DNA from: an uncultured Bacteroidales bacterium
GTDB taxonomy: Bacteria > Bacteroidota > Bacteroidia > Bacteroidales > UBA11471
DNA: 64,000 nt
Direction: 5' to 3'
NCBI GenBank assembly: GCA_947625885.1
Contig: CANQQA010000009.1
Coordinates: forward strand, 1 to 64,000
A model generated the notes under the pieces. That model saw only the letters and a program-made list of their open reading frames with translations. It was not told the DNA's origin and made no database searches. Positions 40,957 through 50,755 of the stretch are shown here, piece after piece. Position 1 is the stretch's first letter; every line of letters begins with the position of its first letter. Position numbers and translations under genes: made by a program.

Positions 40957-43900
40957 GGCTTCTGTTTTTCTTTTTCTGCGGCTTGTTTTTTACGCGCCGA
41001 ACGACGGAACAACGCTTTCAAATGCGCCAGTTTTTTCTTTACGGCAAAACCGACGCCCGTTTTCGTTACTTCGCCTTCGAGTATGCTCTCCTGTCCCGTA
41101 TGGCGGAACAGTTTCACCAACATATTATCGCGCTTGTCGAGGTAATATTCCAGCGCAATGTCCTCGATAAGGTTTTGCTTCAAATTGTCGGACGAATTGT
41201 CGTCGGGACTGTAACTGCCGCCGATGACGATGCGCACGCGGTCGTTGAACAATTTTTTGGAGAGCTGGTAGGAATAGTCGGTGCGGGTGGTGCCGTCGGC
41301 TTCTTCCTGACTGTCGATGCCGAAACTGAGTTCGACGTTTTTCAGATTGTTGCGCGACCATTTATTCAGTTCGTTCTGCAAAAACTGGTTCAGCGGATTT
41401 CCGGAAAAGAGACTTCCCTGCGAAGACGACGGACCGGTGTACATATTGTAAACCAGCAGCCCCATTGCCTGCGTGGCACGCTGCTCGGCGGTCATGGACG
41501 AAAGTTCGTTCTGTATGGTAAGGTCGTTCGGAGCAGCCACATCGAAAACGATAGAGAGGTCTTCGAGACTGTTCGCCAACGTAATGGAGACATCAAACTG
41601 CACCGTGCGCGAGGTGTTCCCCGATGATACCGACACCTGTATTTTGTCGGTTGCCGTAATGTCGAGTACGGGTGCGGCGATGTCGCCCGCCCATGCCACC
41701 GAGCTGCCGTCTTTTATTGTAAAGAGCTTGTCGCCTATCAGCGGAATGGAGTAGCACACCGTACCGCCCGACAATTCGTATCGTCCGGTGAAGCGGCTGT
41801 CGCCCAACGCGTTCATGGTATAGGTAAGGCTGCCGCCTCCCTGCAAATCGACGTAGCTGTTTCCGTCGGGAGTAAGCTCCACCGAGAGGGCTACGGCATT
41901 GCCTATGTCGATATTCACCTGCATATCCATGCCCGAAACTTTCCGGAGAGGCAGCAACGAATCGACTTCGAGAGTGTCGGCAAAAACGGTGAAAGTTACC
42001 ATATCGCCGTAATCGCTCACGCCGGGCAGGGAATTGTTGTCGCGCAAGACGTAGGTGGCTTCGGTGCCGTTGAGCAGTTCGACGTTGCCGCGCAACACCA
42101 GCGCATCGGTGTAGCCGCGCGCCGAAATATCTATATCGGCATCGGCTACACCGTAGAGCATGGAGGTTTTGTTTTTCGGCGTTTCAAAGAGACGGAAATT
42201 TTTTCCGATAACTTCCGCATCGAGATACGGACGGGACAAGTCGGAAATATCTGCCGAGCCTTTTATCGAAAGGGGTCTGTTGTTGGTACCGTATATCAAA
42301 AGCGAATCGACGAAAGCCTTGTCGTCGCGGAAAGAGAGTTCGACCGGCTCTAACCGGAAACGGCTGCCCGTCATCGGGACCTCGACCCTGCCGCCAGTCA
42401 AAGAGAGCGCACCCGTCAGATGCGGCGCGTCGAAAGCGCCTTTCATGGATATGTCTCCATGCAGCAGCCCTTCGACTTTGAGCATATCGTCGGAAACAAA
42501 AGCATTTGCCAAACGCACGGGAAAATCGGAGATGTGCACCTCGGCGGCAACGGGTGCCGGCGAAAGCGTATCGGTGTCGTAACGGAGAGCTGCCGTCAAT
42601 GTCTCGACACTATCGACCGACAGCTCAGCCGACGCCTCCATCACCGATGCCGACGGCTGCCGGTATGCCGCTACAAGCCCCAGATTACCAAGATAATTGC
42701 CGTCGTATTGCGTGGAATCGAAACGAAGAGCGGCATCGAGAAGAGGATATCCGTCCGCGAATCCGGCAGAAATATCCGCCGAAAGATGCGTATCGACAGG
42801 GGGCGCAGAGGGGACGAGCGCCAAAACGGGTGCCACATCGAAATTGCGAATATCGAGCGATACGCCCTTTCCGCCGAGAGCTTCGTCGGAATGCAAGGCA
42901 AACCGCTGCAACTCACGTTCCAACAAGAGGTCGGCAGCCAGATGTCCGTCGAAAAACCATTCGATGTAATTGCCGGTGTTCAGCGTCCAACCCGCTACGC
43001 CCAAAACGGGGTGTTCGGGCGCCAGCGAAACGCGCACCGTCGTATCGGACAGGAAAGCGTCCATATCGAGCATCAGACTTTGCACACCTTCCTGATTCCG
43101 CTGCCGCAGCGCCGCAAAAAATTCCTGCGGGGCAATATAGCCCCCGATGCCCGCCGACGCCAGCATTTCCGACGTTTCCGGCGTATTGCCCATGTGCAGA
43201 GCGTAATGCAGCGTATCGGCATTTTGTTGCAGCGCGATTTTCAGGGTATCGGCTTTCAGCGATGAAAGAGAGGAGCCGACGACTTCGGCATCGAAAAAGA
43301 GCGGTGTCGCATCGCCGTGTCCGGCAGCAAGGTCGAATGTCGAGAGCTGTACATCATTCATACGGAGCAGCTTCTCCACTGCCTGTTCTGGCACGATGCG
43401 CCCCTGTAAGGCAAACGAAGGCAGGGCATCGCACAAAACCGCCGGTGCGATTTTTTTCGCATCGACGGCATACGACAACGTATCGACGAACGTCATTACG
43501 GAAGCAAGGAACGTATCAATGCCTGCGGGTGCGGCAAACGCAAAATTCACGCCCGGCAGACCGAGACGGGCATCGAGCGAGTCGCGCCACATGCCGGCGG
43601 CGACCGCCAGCGAATCAAGCGCAAAATCGGTATCGAGCAGACGAAACGCCGTACTGTCCAGCCGGAGTTTCATCGTATATTCGTCGGAAGCATTCATCGT
43701 TGCCGCCACATCGAGCGACGAGGCAAAAGTAATGGAATCGGTAGTGAATCGCAAGGTTTTCAAGTCGATACGGTCGATTGTACCCGAAAGGCGAGCACGG
43801 CTCTCGCCGGCAGTAAGACGTCCCTGCAAAGCCATATCGAAACGCATCGCCTCCGCCTCGCTCTGCAAATGTCCGGAAAGTGCTTGGGTGTCGAGAGCCA

Positions 43901-45677
43901 GCGCGACAGATAAATTTTCATAACGGTAACCGCCGTAATCGAGCGTATCGACTTGCACGTCAAGTACGGCTTCCATATCGGGAGAAAAGGGGTCGAAGCG
44001 GCAACCTTCGGCAGCGAGCGACATCGAGAGCAGCCCCAAACTGTCGTGCGGCAGAAATTCGGACAGCGGAAAAGCAGAAAATTCCACCGCCGCCCGATAT
44101 GCCGTATCGGGGAACAGATAGCCGGCATCGAGCGACAGCTCCCCGTCGGAGACCGTCCACCCCAAATGAGCGGACGCCGACCTGCCGTTACTGAAATCGG
44201 CTTGCGCCGACAGACGCATCGAGTCGGGAATCACCACGCGCGCACGCAACGAGCTGTCGAACAGTGCAGGGACGAAAGAGAGTTTGTCCAAACGGGCGGA
44301 GATATCGACATGTGCCGCCAAACTGTCGGTAAAGGTAAGCGACTTTACTTCGCCGCTCAGCAACATATCGGCGCAGTGCGGCAGCTCGGCGGAAAGGCGG
44401 TGCAGGCGCAAATCGTCGAGTGCACCGTCGAGCGAGAGTTCGAGCAAGAGCGATTCAAAAGGCAGCTCCGCCGCAGTCGCTGCCAACGAGGGGTCGAACA
44501 GCACGGCATCGGCAATGCCCACCGCCGCTGCCAACTCCGCCGAAAGATTCGCCGAATCGTCCATCGACAGCACGGAACCGTCGGCATCGACCTCTGCCGA
44601 CACCATCGAATGCTCCGTTGCCAGTTGCAGCGCCGCCACTTTCACGGCTGCGGAGTCCATCGAAAAAGCCGCCTCGCCGCGACAAACACGCAGTCCCGAA
44701 CGCTCCTGCAACGAAAGCGCCCGCAGCTGCGCCGCCACTGCGCTGCCGCAATTGTAAACGGATTCGAGCGAAAGGGTTACATCGGAAAGCTGTATGCAGT
44801 CGGCATCGAAACCGTCGTGCGGGGAGTAATCTTTTCGGGCATATTTCACCTGCGTATCGTCGAGCCGCAGGGCAAGCGCGCGTATCGTCCACGGCAGAGA
44901 CGCCGTATCGGATTCGGCAGAGGGTTCCGGTTCGACCACCGCAGGCACCGCCGCATCGGGGTCGGTCAGGTATTCCACCTCTCCGGCGTGGAGCTGCAAC
45001 AGCGCCACATCGACCGACTGCCGTCCCAAATCGACAGCCACACCGTCAATTCCGATTTTTCCGGCAGCCGCCGACAAAAACGACTCGTCGTATGCCCCCT
45101 CCATACCATAAACGATACGGTCGATTGCAGCTTGCCGCACGGCAAGACGCCACGCCAACGGCTCCGAAGCAGCCGTATCGGCAGGTGCCGGCTCCGATGC
45201 GGGACGCCCCAGACGCATCGACACCGACCCATCGGCAAGCCGCAAAAAGGCGGCATCAACCGTTTCGGCGCGGAGGCGCGCCTCCGTATGCAGCAAAGCG
45301 GCTTCGCCGAGCTTTACCCGCAACGAAAATCCGGTCGTGTCGGCATAGTTGAAACAAACATCGCGCAGCGACAATTCCGGTATGACGGCAGCCAAGCGCA
45401 ACAGCGGCAGAGCTTCGATTTCGACGTGTCCCCGACCAAGCGCGCACAACGTATCGCCCTCCGACAAAACGACGACACCACCGAGATCGAGAGTAAGCGG
45501 GAAACGCAAACGGAAATCATCGACCGACACTTGCAGCGTATCGTCGGAAACGGCGTTGCAAACCTGTCGCACGGCAAACCGCTGCACGGGCGGAATATAA
45601 AGCAATGCCGCGACCAGCAGGAGAATGCCCATCGGCACGGCAAGTATTATCGCGCCATATTTCAGAACAAGTTTCAT
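40953..45677 (-). CDS. tamB: Translocation/assembly module TamB-domain (DUF490) protein, 1574 aa
   Basis: N-terminal TM, long AsmA/TamB-like beta repeats, C-terminal DUF490 (NPLNQFLQNELNKWSRNNLKNVELSFGI); 4-nt overlap with tamA. Confidence 0.9.
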   Translation of the reverse strand: MKLVLKYGAIILAVPMGILLLVAALLYIPPVQRFAVRQVCNAVSDDTLQVSVDDFRLRFPLTLDLGGVVVLSEGDTLCALGRGHVEIEALPLLRLAAVIPELSLRDVCFNYADTTGFSLRVKLGEAALLHTEARLRAETVDAAFLRLADGSVSMRLGRPASEPAPADTAASEPLAWRLAVRQAAIDRIVYGMEGAYDESFLSAAAGKIGIDGVAVDLGRQSVDVALLQLHAGEVEYLTDPDAAVPAVVEPEPSAESDTASLPWTIRALALRLDDTQVKYARKDYSPHDGFDADCIQLSDVTLSLESVYNCGSAVAAQLRALSLQERSGLRVCRGEAAFSMDSAAVKVAALQLATEHSMVSAEVDADGSVLSMDDSANLSAELAAAVGIADAVLFDPSLAATAAELPFESLLLELSLDGALDDLRLHRLSAELPHCADMLLSGEVKSLTFTDSLAAHVDISARLDKLSFVPALFDSSLRARVVIPDSMRLSAQADFSNGRSASAHLGWTVSDGELSLDAGYLFPDTAYRAAVEFSAFPLSEFLPHDSLGLLSMSLAAEGCRFDPFSPDMEAVLDVQVDTLDYGGYRYENLSVALALDTQALSGHLQSEAEAMRFDMALQGRLTAGESRARLSGTIDRIDLKTLRFTTDSITFASSLDVAATMNASDEYTMKLRLDSTAFRLLDTDFALDSLAVAAGMWRDSLDARLGLPGVNFAFAAPAGIDTFLASVMTFVDTLSYAVDAKKIAPAVLCDALPSFALQGRIVPEQAVEKLLRMNDVQLSTFDLAAGHGDATPLFFDAEVVGSSLSSLKADTLKIALQQNADTLHYALHMGNTPETSEMLASAGIGGYIAPQEFFAALRQRNQEGVQSLMLDMDAFLSDTTVRVSLAPEHPVLGVAGWTLNTGNYIEWFFDGHLAADLLLERELQRFALHSDEALGGKGVSLDIRNFDVAPVLALVPSAPPVDTHLSADISAGFADGYPLLDAALRFDSTQYDGNYLGNLGLVAAYRQPSASVMEASAELSVDSVETLTAALRYDTDTLSPAPVAAEVHISDFPVRLANAFVSDDMLKVEGLLHGDISMKGAFDAPHLTGALSLTGGRVEVPMTGSRFRLEPVELSFRDDKAFVDSLLIYGTNNRPLSIKGSADISDLSRPYLDAEVIGKNFRLFETPKNKTSMLYGVADADIDISARGYTDALVLRGNVELLNGTEATYVLRDNNSLPGVSDYGDMVTFTVFADTLEVDSLLPLRKVSGMDMQVNIDIGNAVALSVELTPDGNSYVDLQGGGSLTYTMNALGDSRFTGRYELSGGTVCYSIPLIGDKLFTIKDGSSVAWAGDIAAPVLDITATDKIQVSVSSGNTSRTVQFDVSITLANSLEDLSIVFDVAAPNDLTIQNELSSMTAEQRATQAMGLLVYNMYTGPSSSQGSLFSGNPLNQFLQNELNKWSRNNLKNVELSFGIDSQEEADGTTRTDYSYQLSKKLFNDRVRIVIGGSYSPDDNSSDNLKQNLIEDIALEYYLDKRDNMLVKLFRHTGQESILEGEVTKTGVGFAVKKKLAHLKALFRRSARKKQAAEKEKQKP

Positions 45678-45850
45678 TCGTCGTTCGATGCTCCGACACG
45701 GAGATGCCGGAAAATCCGTTTGTTTCGATAACGTGTTTTTTCAACAGATGCCGCCGCCGTTTGTTTCTGCAAACCGATAAAAAACGGACGACAGCTCTGC
45801 CGTATCCTTTTGCCGGAATGGGAACAGCGTCCGTGCCGGCTTATCATAAT

Positions 45851-45882
45851 AAGGGCAGGTCGGGAAATGCCGACCTGCCCTT
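45851..45882. terminator. Hairpin/terminator between tamB upstream region and phosphoglucomutase
   Basis: aagggcaggtcgg...ccgacctgccctt inverted repeat. Confidence 0.65.
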
Positions 45883-45898
45883 GTTTACCCTAAGCAGA

Positions 45899-47647
45899 TT
45901 ATACGCCGAGAGAAGCGGCAACCGCTTTGATTTTTTCTTCGGCGGCAGCCACCGTCTTGTCGTAGTCGGCGCGCGATTTGAGTTCGCCGCTCACTTCGAC
46001 ATAGAATTTGATTTTCGGCTCGGTGCCCGAAGGACGTATCGACACTTTCGTGCCGTCTTCGGTGAAGTATTGCAGCACGTTCGAGGTCGTCGGCATGTTG
46101 AGAGTATATTTCTCGCCAGCCGTGAAATCCTGAGCCACGAGGGTGGCATAGTCTTTTGCCAATACGACTTTGGAACCGGCAATTTCGGTAATGGGGTTCG
46201 CACGGTAATTCTTCATCATGGCTTCGATTTCTTCGGCACCCGATTTTCCCTTGCGCACCACCGAAATACCTTTTTCTTTGGAGAATCCGTATTCCACGTA
46301 GATGTCCTGCAACATTTCGTACATGGTCTTGCCGTTGTCCTTCGCCCAAGCGGCTATTTCCGCCATGAGGGCGCACGACGACACGGCATCTTTGTCGCGC
46401 ACGAAATCTTCGGGCAGAAAACCGTAGCTCTCCTCGCCGCCGCCTATATACTGACGTTTGCCTTCGAGTTCGCGTATCACGGCGGCAATCCATTTGAAGC
46501 CGGTATATACGTCGAAGCATTCGATGCCGTTGCGGTCGGCTATCTTCTTGATAAGCTCGGTGGTAACGATGGTTTTCACCATGTACTCGCCGCCTTTGAG
46601 ACGGCCGGTGGCTTTGTATTGCGAAATGAGGTAGTTGGTAAAGAGCATGGCGTTCTGGTTACCGTTTACGAGAATCCACTCGCCTTTGTCGTTTTTCAGA
46701 GCGATGCCCATGCGGTCGGCATCGGGGTCGGACGCCATGACGATGTCGGCATCGACTTCTTTGGCTTTGCGTATGGCGAGGTCGAGGGCGGCAGGCTCTT
46801 CGGGGTTGGGCGACTTCACGGTGGGGAAATCGCCGCTGATAACGTCTTGTTCGGGCACGTGGATAATGTTGGTGAATCCGTATGCCGCCAATGCCATCGG
46901 CACGAGTTTCACGCCGGTACCGTGTATGGGAGTGTATACGATTTTGAGGTCTTTGTGGCGGGCGATGATTTCGGGGTTGAGCGAAAGTCCTTTGATGCGG
47001 GAAATGAATTTGCGGTCGATTTCGTCGCCGATGATTTCAATCAACGCCTTGTTGCCTTTGAAATTGATATCGGAAACGGAACGGATTTTATTCACTTCGG
47101 AAATGGTGTTTTTGTCGTGCGGCGACACCATCTGCGCACCGTCGTCCCAATAGGCTTTATAGCCGTTGTATTCTTTGGGGTTGTGCGATGCGGTGAGAAT
47201 GATACCGCTCTGGCAGCCCAATTCGCGAATGGCGAACGACATTTCGGGTGTGGGGCGCAGTGCGTCGAACAGATATACTTTGATGCCGTTTGCCGAGAAA
47301 ATATCTGCCGATATTTCTGCGAACCTGCGGCTGTTGTTGCGGCAGTCGTGCCCGATGACGACTTTTATCTGCGGCAGCGATGCAAACTCTTTTTTCAGAT
47401 AGTTTGCCAATCCCTGCGTAGCGGCGCCCACCGTGTAGATATTCATGCGGTTGGTGCCTACGCCCATGATACCGCGCAAGCCGCCGGTACCGAATTCGAG
47501 GTCTTTGTAGAAGGCTTCGATAAGGTCTGTTTTGTCTTCGTTGTCGAGCAGACGGCGCACTTCGGCGCGCGTTTCGGCGTCGTAACCTTCGCCGAGCCAT
47601 ACCTGCGCACGGGCGGTTACTTCTTTTAATAATGCTTCGTTTTCCAT
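45899..47647 (-). CDS. Phosphoglucomutase/phosphomannomutase family protein
   Basis: ILTASHNPKEYNGYKAYWDDGAQ, DPDADRMGIA, GGGEESYGF, RPSGTEPKIKFY. Confidence 0.95.
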   Translation of the reverse strand: MENEALLKEVTARAQVWLGEGYDAETRAEVRRLLDNEDKTDLIEAFYKDLEFGTGGLRGIMGVGTNRMNIYTVGAATQGLANYLKKEFASLPQIKVVIGHDCRNNSRRFAEISADIFSANGIKVYLFDALRPTPEMSFAIRELGCQSGIILTASHNPKEYNGYKAYWDDGAQMVSPHDKNTISEVNKIRSVSDINFKGNKALIEIIGDEIDRKFISRIKGLSLNPEIIARHKDLKIVYTPIHGTGVKLVPMALAAYGFTNIIHVPEQDVISGDFPTVKSPNPEEPAALDLAIRKAKEVDADIVMASDPDADRMGIALKNDKGEWILVNGNQNAMLFTNYLISQYKATGRLKGGEYMVKTIVTTELIKKIADRNGIECFDVYTGFKWIAAVIRELEGKRQYIGGGEESYGFLPEDFVRDKDAVSSCALMAEIAAWAKDNGKTMYEMLQDIYVEYGFSKEKGISVVRKGKSGAEEIEAMMKNYRANPITEIAGSKVVLAKDYATLVAQDFTAGEKYTLNMPTTSNVLQYFTEDGTKVSIRPSGTEPKIKFYVEVSGELKSRADYDKTVAAAEEKIKAVAASLGV

Positions 47648-47742
47648 GTTATTGAGGTTTAATGTTTTTGCAAACTTATGTTACAAATATATAACATTTT
47701 TTCGATATTATCAAACGTGCGGTCGAAAAAAAGCAGCAGGCA

Positions 47743-49377
47743 TCAAAATGTTACTTTCAAGCGTTCGCCGGCATCTTTTGCAACAGCACGGTAATACTCT
47801 TCGGAATATCCGGGAAACTCCGGCTCGGCAGGTGCCCCGTAGGGATTGTAAAGAAATTGCCCGTCTTTCTCACGCTTGCGGTTGCCGTCGAGGTATTTCA
47901 CCAAGAGGTATTCGCCCAATTCGCGCCAGCGTGCGGTCGTGGAATCGGCTTGCGTACGGCTGTAACGGTCGAGTGCGGCAAGGGCATCGGCTTGCCGGTC
48001 GTAGAATATGGCAAGCACCTCTTTTTCGAGTTGCGGCTGGCGTTCGTTGAATGCGGTTTCCAATTGCTGCTGCAAGGGGCGTATGTCTTCAATCATCAGG
48101 CTGTAACGCCCGTATGCCATATTGGCGACCCAGTTGTAGACCCAAAACGCCGACGTCCACGACACCTTGTACAGCGAGCCGTTTCCTTCGCGGAAACAGA
48201 GAGGCGATTCGGTGAGCGCACCGACGTAGAGGGGTACATAGACCGACGTATTGGCATCATCGACCCCGAACCACAGCACACCGCCGATAGCATCGGGCAG
48301 CCACGAACGCAGCTGGGCGACCAACGAAAATCCGGTCTGCTGGGTGGCGATAGCCCGTTCGTTGATATACTCCTCGCCATCGACCTCGAAGGTCATGGGA
48401 CGAAAACGATACGGCACCTTGAATGCGCCTGCACCGGCATCTTTGGTCATGTCGAAAGGCGTGTTCTCGAAGTGGTCGCGCATGGCATCTTTCATATCCT
48501 GCACCGAAAGGCGGCGGGAGGGCTTGATGTAAAGCGGCAGCGGCTTGTCGGACTTACCATATATATAAGGAAGATACTCGTTCATCGTGTCGCTGTATTT
48601 GTTGTAGAAGCTCCACACACGCGCCTCGCATGCCCGCAGCTCCTCAAATCCTGCCGGCGCATAGGCTTTGGAAAAACTGAATTCGCTGTTCAGACCGTCG
48701 AAATATTTCCGCTCCCGCGCAAAGGATATGACATCGGGCGAATAGAGGCAGTTTTCGGGGTCGTCGAGCGGGAAGGTGTGTATGCGGGAATGGTTGGCAT
48801 GAGCGGCAATGCAGTCGTCGGGAATGCGCACGGCGACCCACACAGCGCCTTTGGAATAGCGTCCCTTCCCTATCATTTCCAATATCCAGACTTCATCGGG
48901 GTCGGCTATCGAAAAACTCTCGCCTTCACTGTAATAGCCGTATTTTTTCACCAGCGAAGTCATTACATTTATCGCTTCGCGCGCCGTCTGCGAGCGTTGC
49001 AATGCCAACGTCATCAACGAACCGTAGTCGATAAGCCCCGTCGTATCCACCAATTCGTGGCGTCCGCCGAAAGTCGTTTCGGTAATCGCTACCTGAAATT
49101 CGTTCATATGCCCGACCACTTTATAGGTATGGGCTGCCTGCGCAATTTTGCCCAACGGCTTGTTCGTGTCGCAATCGCGTATTTCCACCATCGTGCCTTT
49201 CGGATAGTCGGCGGCGGGAAAGAATGCCAGCGTGCCGTAATGGGTGTGCGAATCGGCGGCATAGGTGATAAGCGTAGAGCCGTCGGTCGTGGCTTTGCGA
49301 CCCGCCAATAGGCTGGTGCAGGCAAATGCCGATGCGGCGGCAAAGAAAAACAGCGTGGCAAACAGTGTTTTTTTCAT
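47743..49377 (-). CDS. C69-family dipeptidase
   Basis: Signal peptide then ACTSLLAGRKATTDGSTLITYAADSHTHYG. Confidence 0.92.
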   Translation of the reverse strand: MKKTLFATLFFFAAASAFACTSLLAGRKATTDGSTLITYAADSHTHYGTLAFFPAADYPKGTMVEIRDCDTNKPLGKIAQAAHTYKVVGHMNEFQVAITETTFGGRHELVDTTGLIDYGSLMTLALQRSQTAREAINVMTSLVKKYGYYSEGESFSIADPDEVWILEMIGKGRYSKGAVWVAVRIPDDCIAAHANHSRIHTFPLDDPENCLYSPDVISFARERKYFDGLNSEFSFSKAYAPAGFEELRACEARVWSFYNKYSDTMNEYLPYIYGKSDKPLPLYIKPSRRLSVQDMKDAMRDHFENTPFDMTKDAGAGAFKVPYRFRPMTFEVDGEEYINERAIATQQTGFSLVAQLRSWLPDAIGGVLWFGVDDANTSVYVPLYVGALTESPLCFREGNGSLYKVSWTSAFWVYNWVANMAYGRYSLMIEDIRPLQQQLETAFNERQPQLEKEVLAIFYDRQADALAALDRYSRTQADSTTARWRELGEYLLVKYLDGNRKREKDGQFLYNPYGAPAEPEFPGYSEEYYRAVAKDAGERLKVTF

Positions 49378-49566
49378 ATTGTCATTGTTAGTAATATTTG
49401 TACGGTAAAGGTAACTCTTTTCTTTGAATCTGCGGCTCTCCGTCGGAAAATTTTTCCATATCTCTTTTTGCCGAAAATTTTTCCGTCGGAAACAATGTCG
49501 ATTCTCAAATTTCTTTTTTCAACAAAAAACAAAAACGCATAAAACTAAAATTTTCATATTATTTTA

Positions 49567-49596
49567 TTGGTATATCCGAATATATTCATATATTTG
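49567..49596 (+). promoter_or_regulatory. Promoter of the structured ncRNA
   Basis: TTG (49567-49569), 19-nt spacer, TATATTTG (49589-49596). Confidence 0.65.
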
Positions 49597-49601
49597 TGCA
49601 T

Positions 49602-49801
49602 TGAAACGCTTCTCCGTGATTTTTTCACGCGACGTAACATTTCCCGAAAAAGGCGCGTGCCCCGACATTCTCATGCAGGGACACGCTAATCAAAAAGGAA
49701 ATGTTTGCGATTAGCTTCCGTATCGGGACTTCTCATATTCCGGCATTCGGAATAAGGGTCGCTCCACGGAAGTTATATAGAGACGTTACAAAGCGTTTTT
49801 C
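49602..49801 (+). ncRNA. Structured ~200-nt RNA of unknown class (6S-RNA-sized)
   Basis: 5'/3' closing stem AAACGCTT/AAGCGTTT, several internal helices, T5 run at the 3' end, no ORF. Confidence 0.55.
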
Positions 49802-50065
49802 TAACACTGTCGTACAAGTGAATTAATGCAGATTTTAATTCGCGGGTAAAGTTATATATTTTACATCACATTCCAAACTTTTTATTCATATTTTTCATTT
49901 TTTCTTTACAGGCTTTCCGATTGAAAATTTCCACTACACGATTCATAATCAGCAGATACACAATAGCGAATAAAGGAGCATGGGATTGTTTAGAGTTTTT
50001 TTTCTGCAAATTTTCGGCAGTCCGCCGAACAAACACATTCGACTTATTTATCTTCCAATAAGGTC

Positions 50066-50136
50066 AAAAAAAAATTGATTGCCTCCCGGCAACCAATCTT
50101 TATAAACCTTAAATCTAATACCATGAAAAACACGGT
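50066..50136 (-). ncRNA. Short (~70 nt) intrinsically terminated sRNA
   Basis: Minus strand: TATCTTTG box (50145-50138), then CACCGTGTTTTTCATGGTATTAGATTTAAGG, 10-bp hairpin ATTGGTTGCC-GGGA-GGCAATCAAT, T-run. Confidence 0.55.
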
Positions 50137-50262
50137 GCAAAGATAAAGGGTTTATGTTATAAAACATAATTTTTAAACAGAAAAATTATACGTGTTTAGA
50201 TTATTTAACCTTTTGGCAAAAAACAGCCCAAATAGATTTTTCCATAATACGCATACTATCTG

Positions 50263-50520
50263 TTATTTATATCCGTCGTACTCTTCTTGATTGGGGAAAA
50301 TACTGTCCCAAATATTGTCTTCGCGCGAAACATAATCCTGATAAAAGAGGGTAAAAGCTCTTTTCTCATTGTATCCCTTAGCAATGCACCACTCGCTGTA
50401 ATTGCTTTTCAATTCCTCATCGGCATTCAAAAGCGCATTCCACTGTTCTTCGGCAACCTCCACGTCGGGATATTTCTGTATCAAATCTTCCAGCAGTTCC
50501 TCTATATCCATGTAATCCAT
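50263..50520 (-). CDS. Hypothetical acidic 85-aa protein
   Basis: ORF MDYMDIEELLEDLIQKYPDVEVAEEQWNALL...; coding-like composition. Confidence 0.55.
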   Translation of the reverse strand: MDYMDIEELLEDLIQKYPDVEVAEEQWNALLNADEELKSNYSEWCIAKGYNEKRAFTLFYQDYVSREDNIWDSIFPNQEEYDGYK

Positions 50521-50755
50521 ACATAAAAAATTTTAAGGTTTCCTGTTTTTCAAAGCTCAATTTCCAATTTTTCCGAATAAACGTTTTGTCTGTGTTTTTG
50601 TTCGGAAAAACATCGTTTCGATGTTCAAATATATAAAATTTCATTTATCAAGCGCAAATTATTGGCAAAAAGTTATCAACAGATGTAAACGCAAAGCAGC
50701 CGGCAGAGTCGCCGCCGCTTTATTCATCGGCGTTTCAAGGGCGAACAAATTTTGT

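Noticed and set aside
43953-45731. 592-aa + strand ORF (and 42420..43732 ORFs)
   Set aside because: Antisense to the TamB-like CDS; Arg/Pro-rich shadow translation.
45605-47629. 674-aa + strand ORF
   Set aside because: Antisense to phosphoglucomutase.
47857-49311. 484-aa + strand ORF
   Set aside because: Antisense to the C69 dipeptidase.
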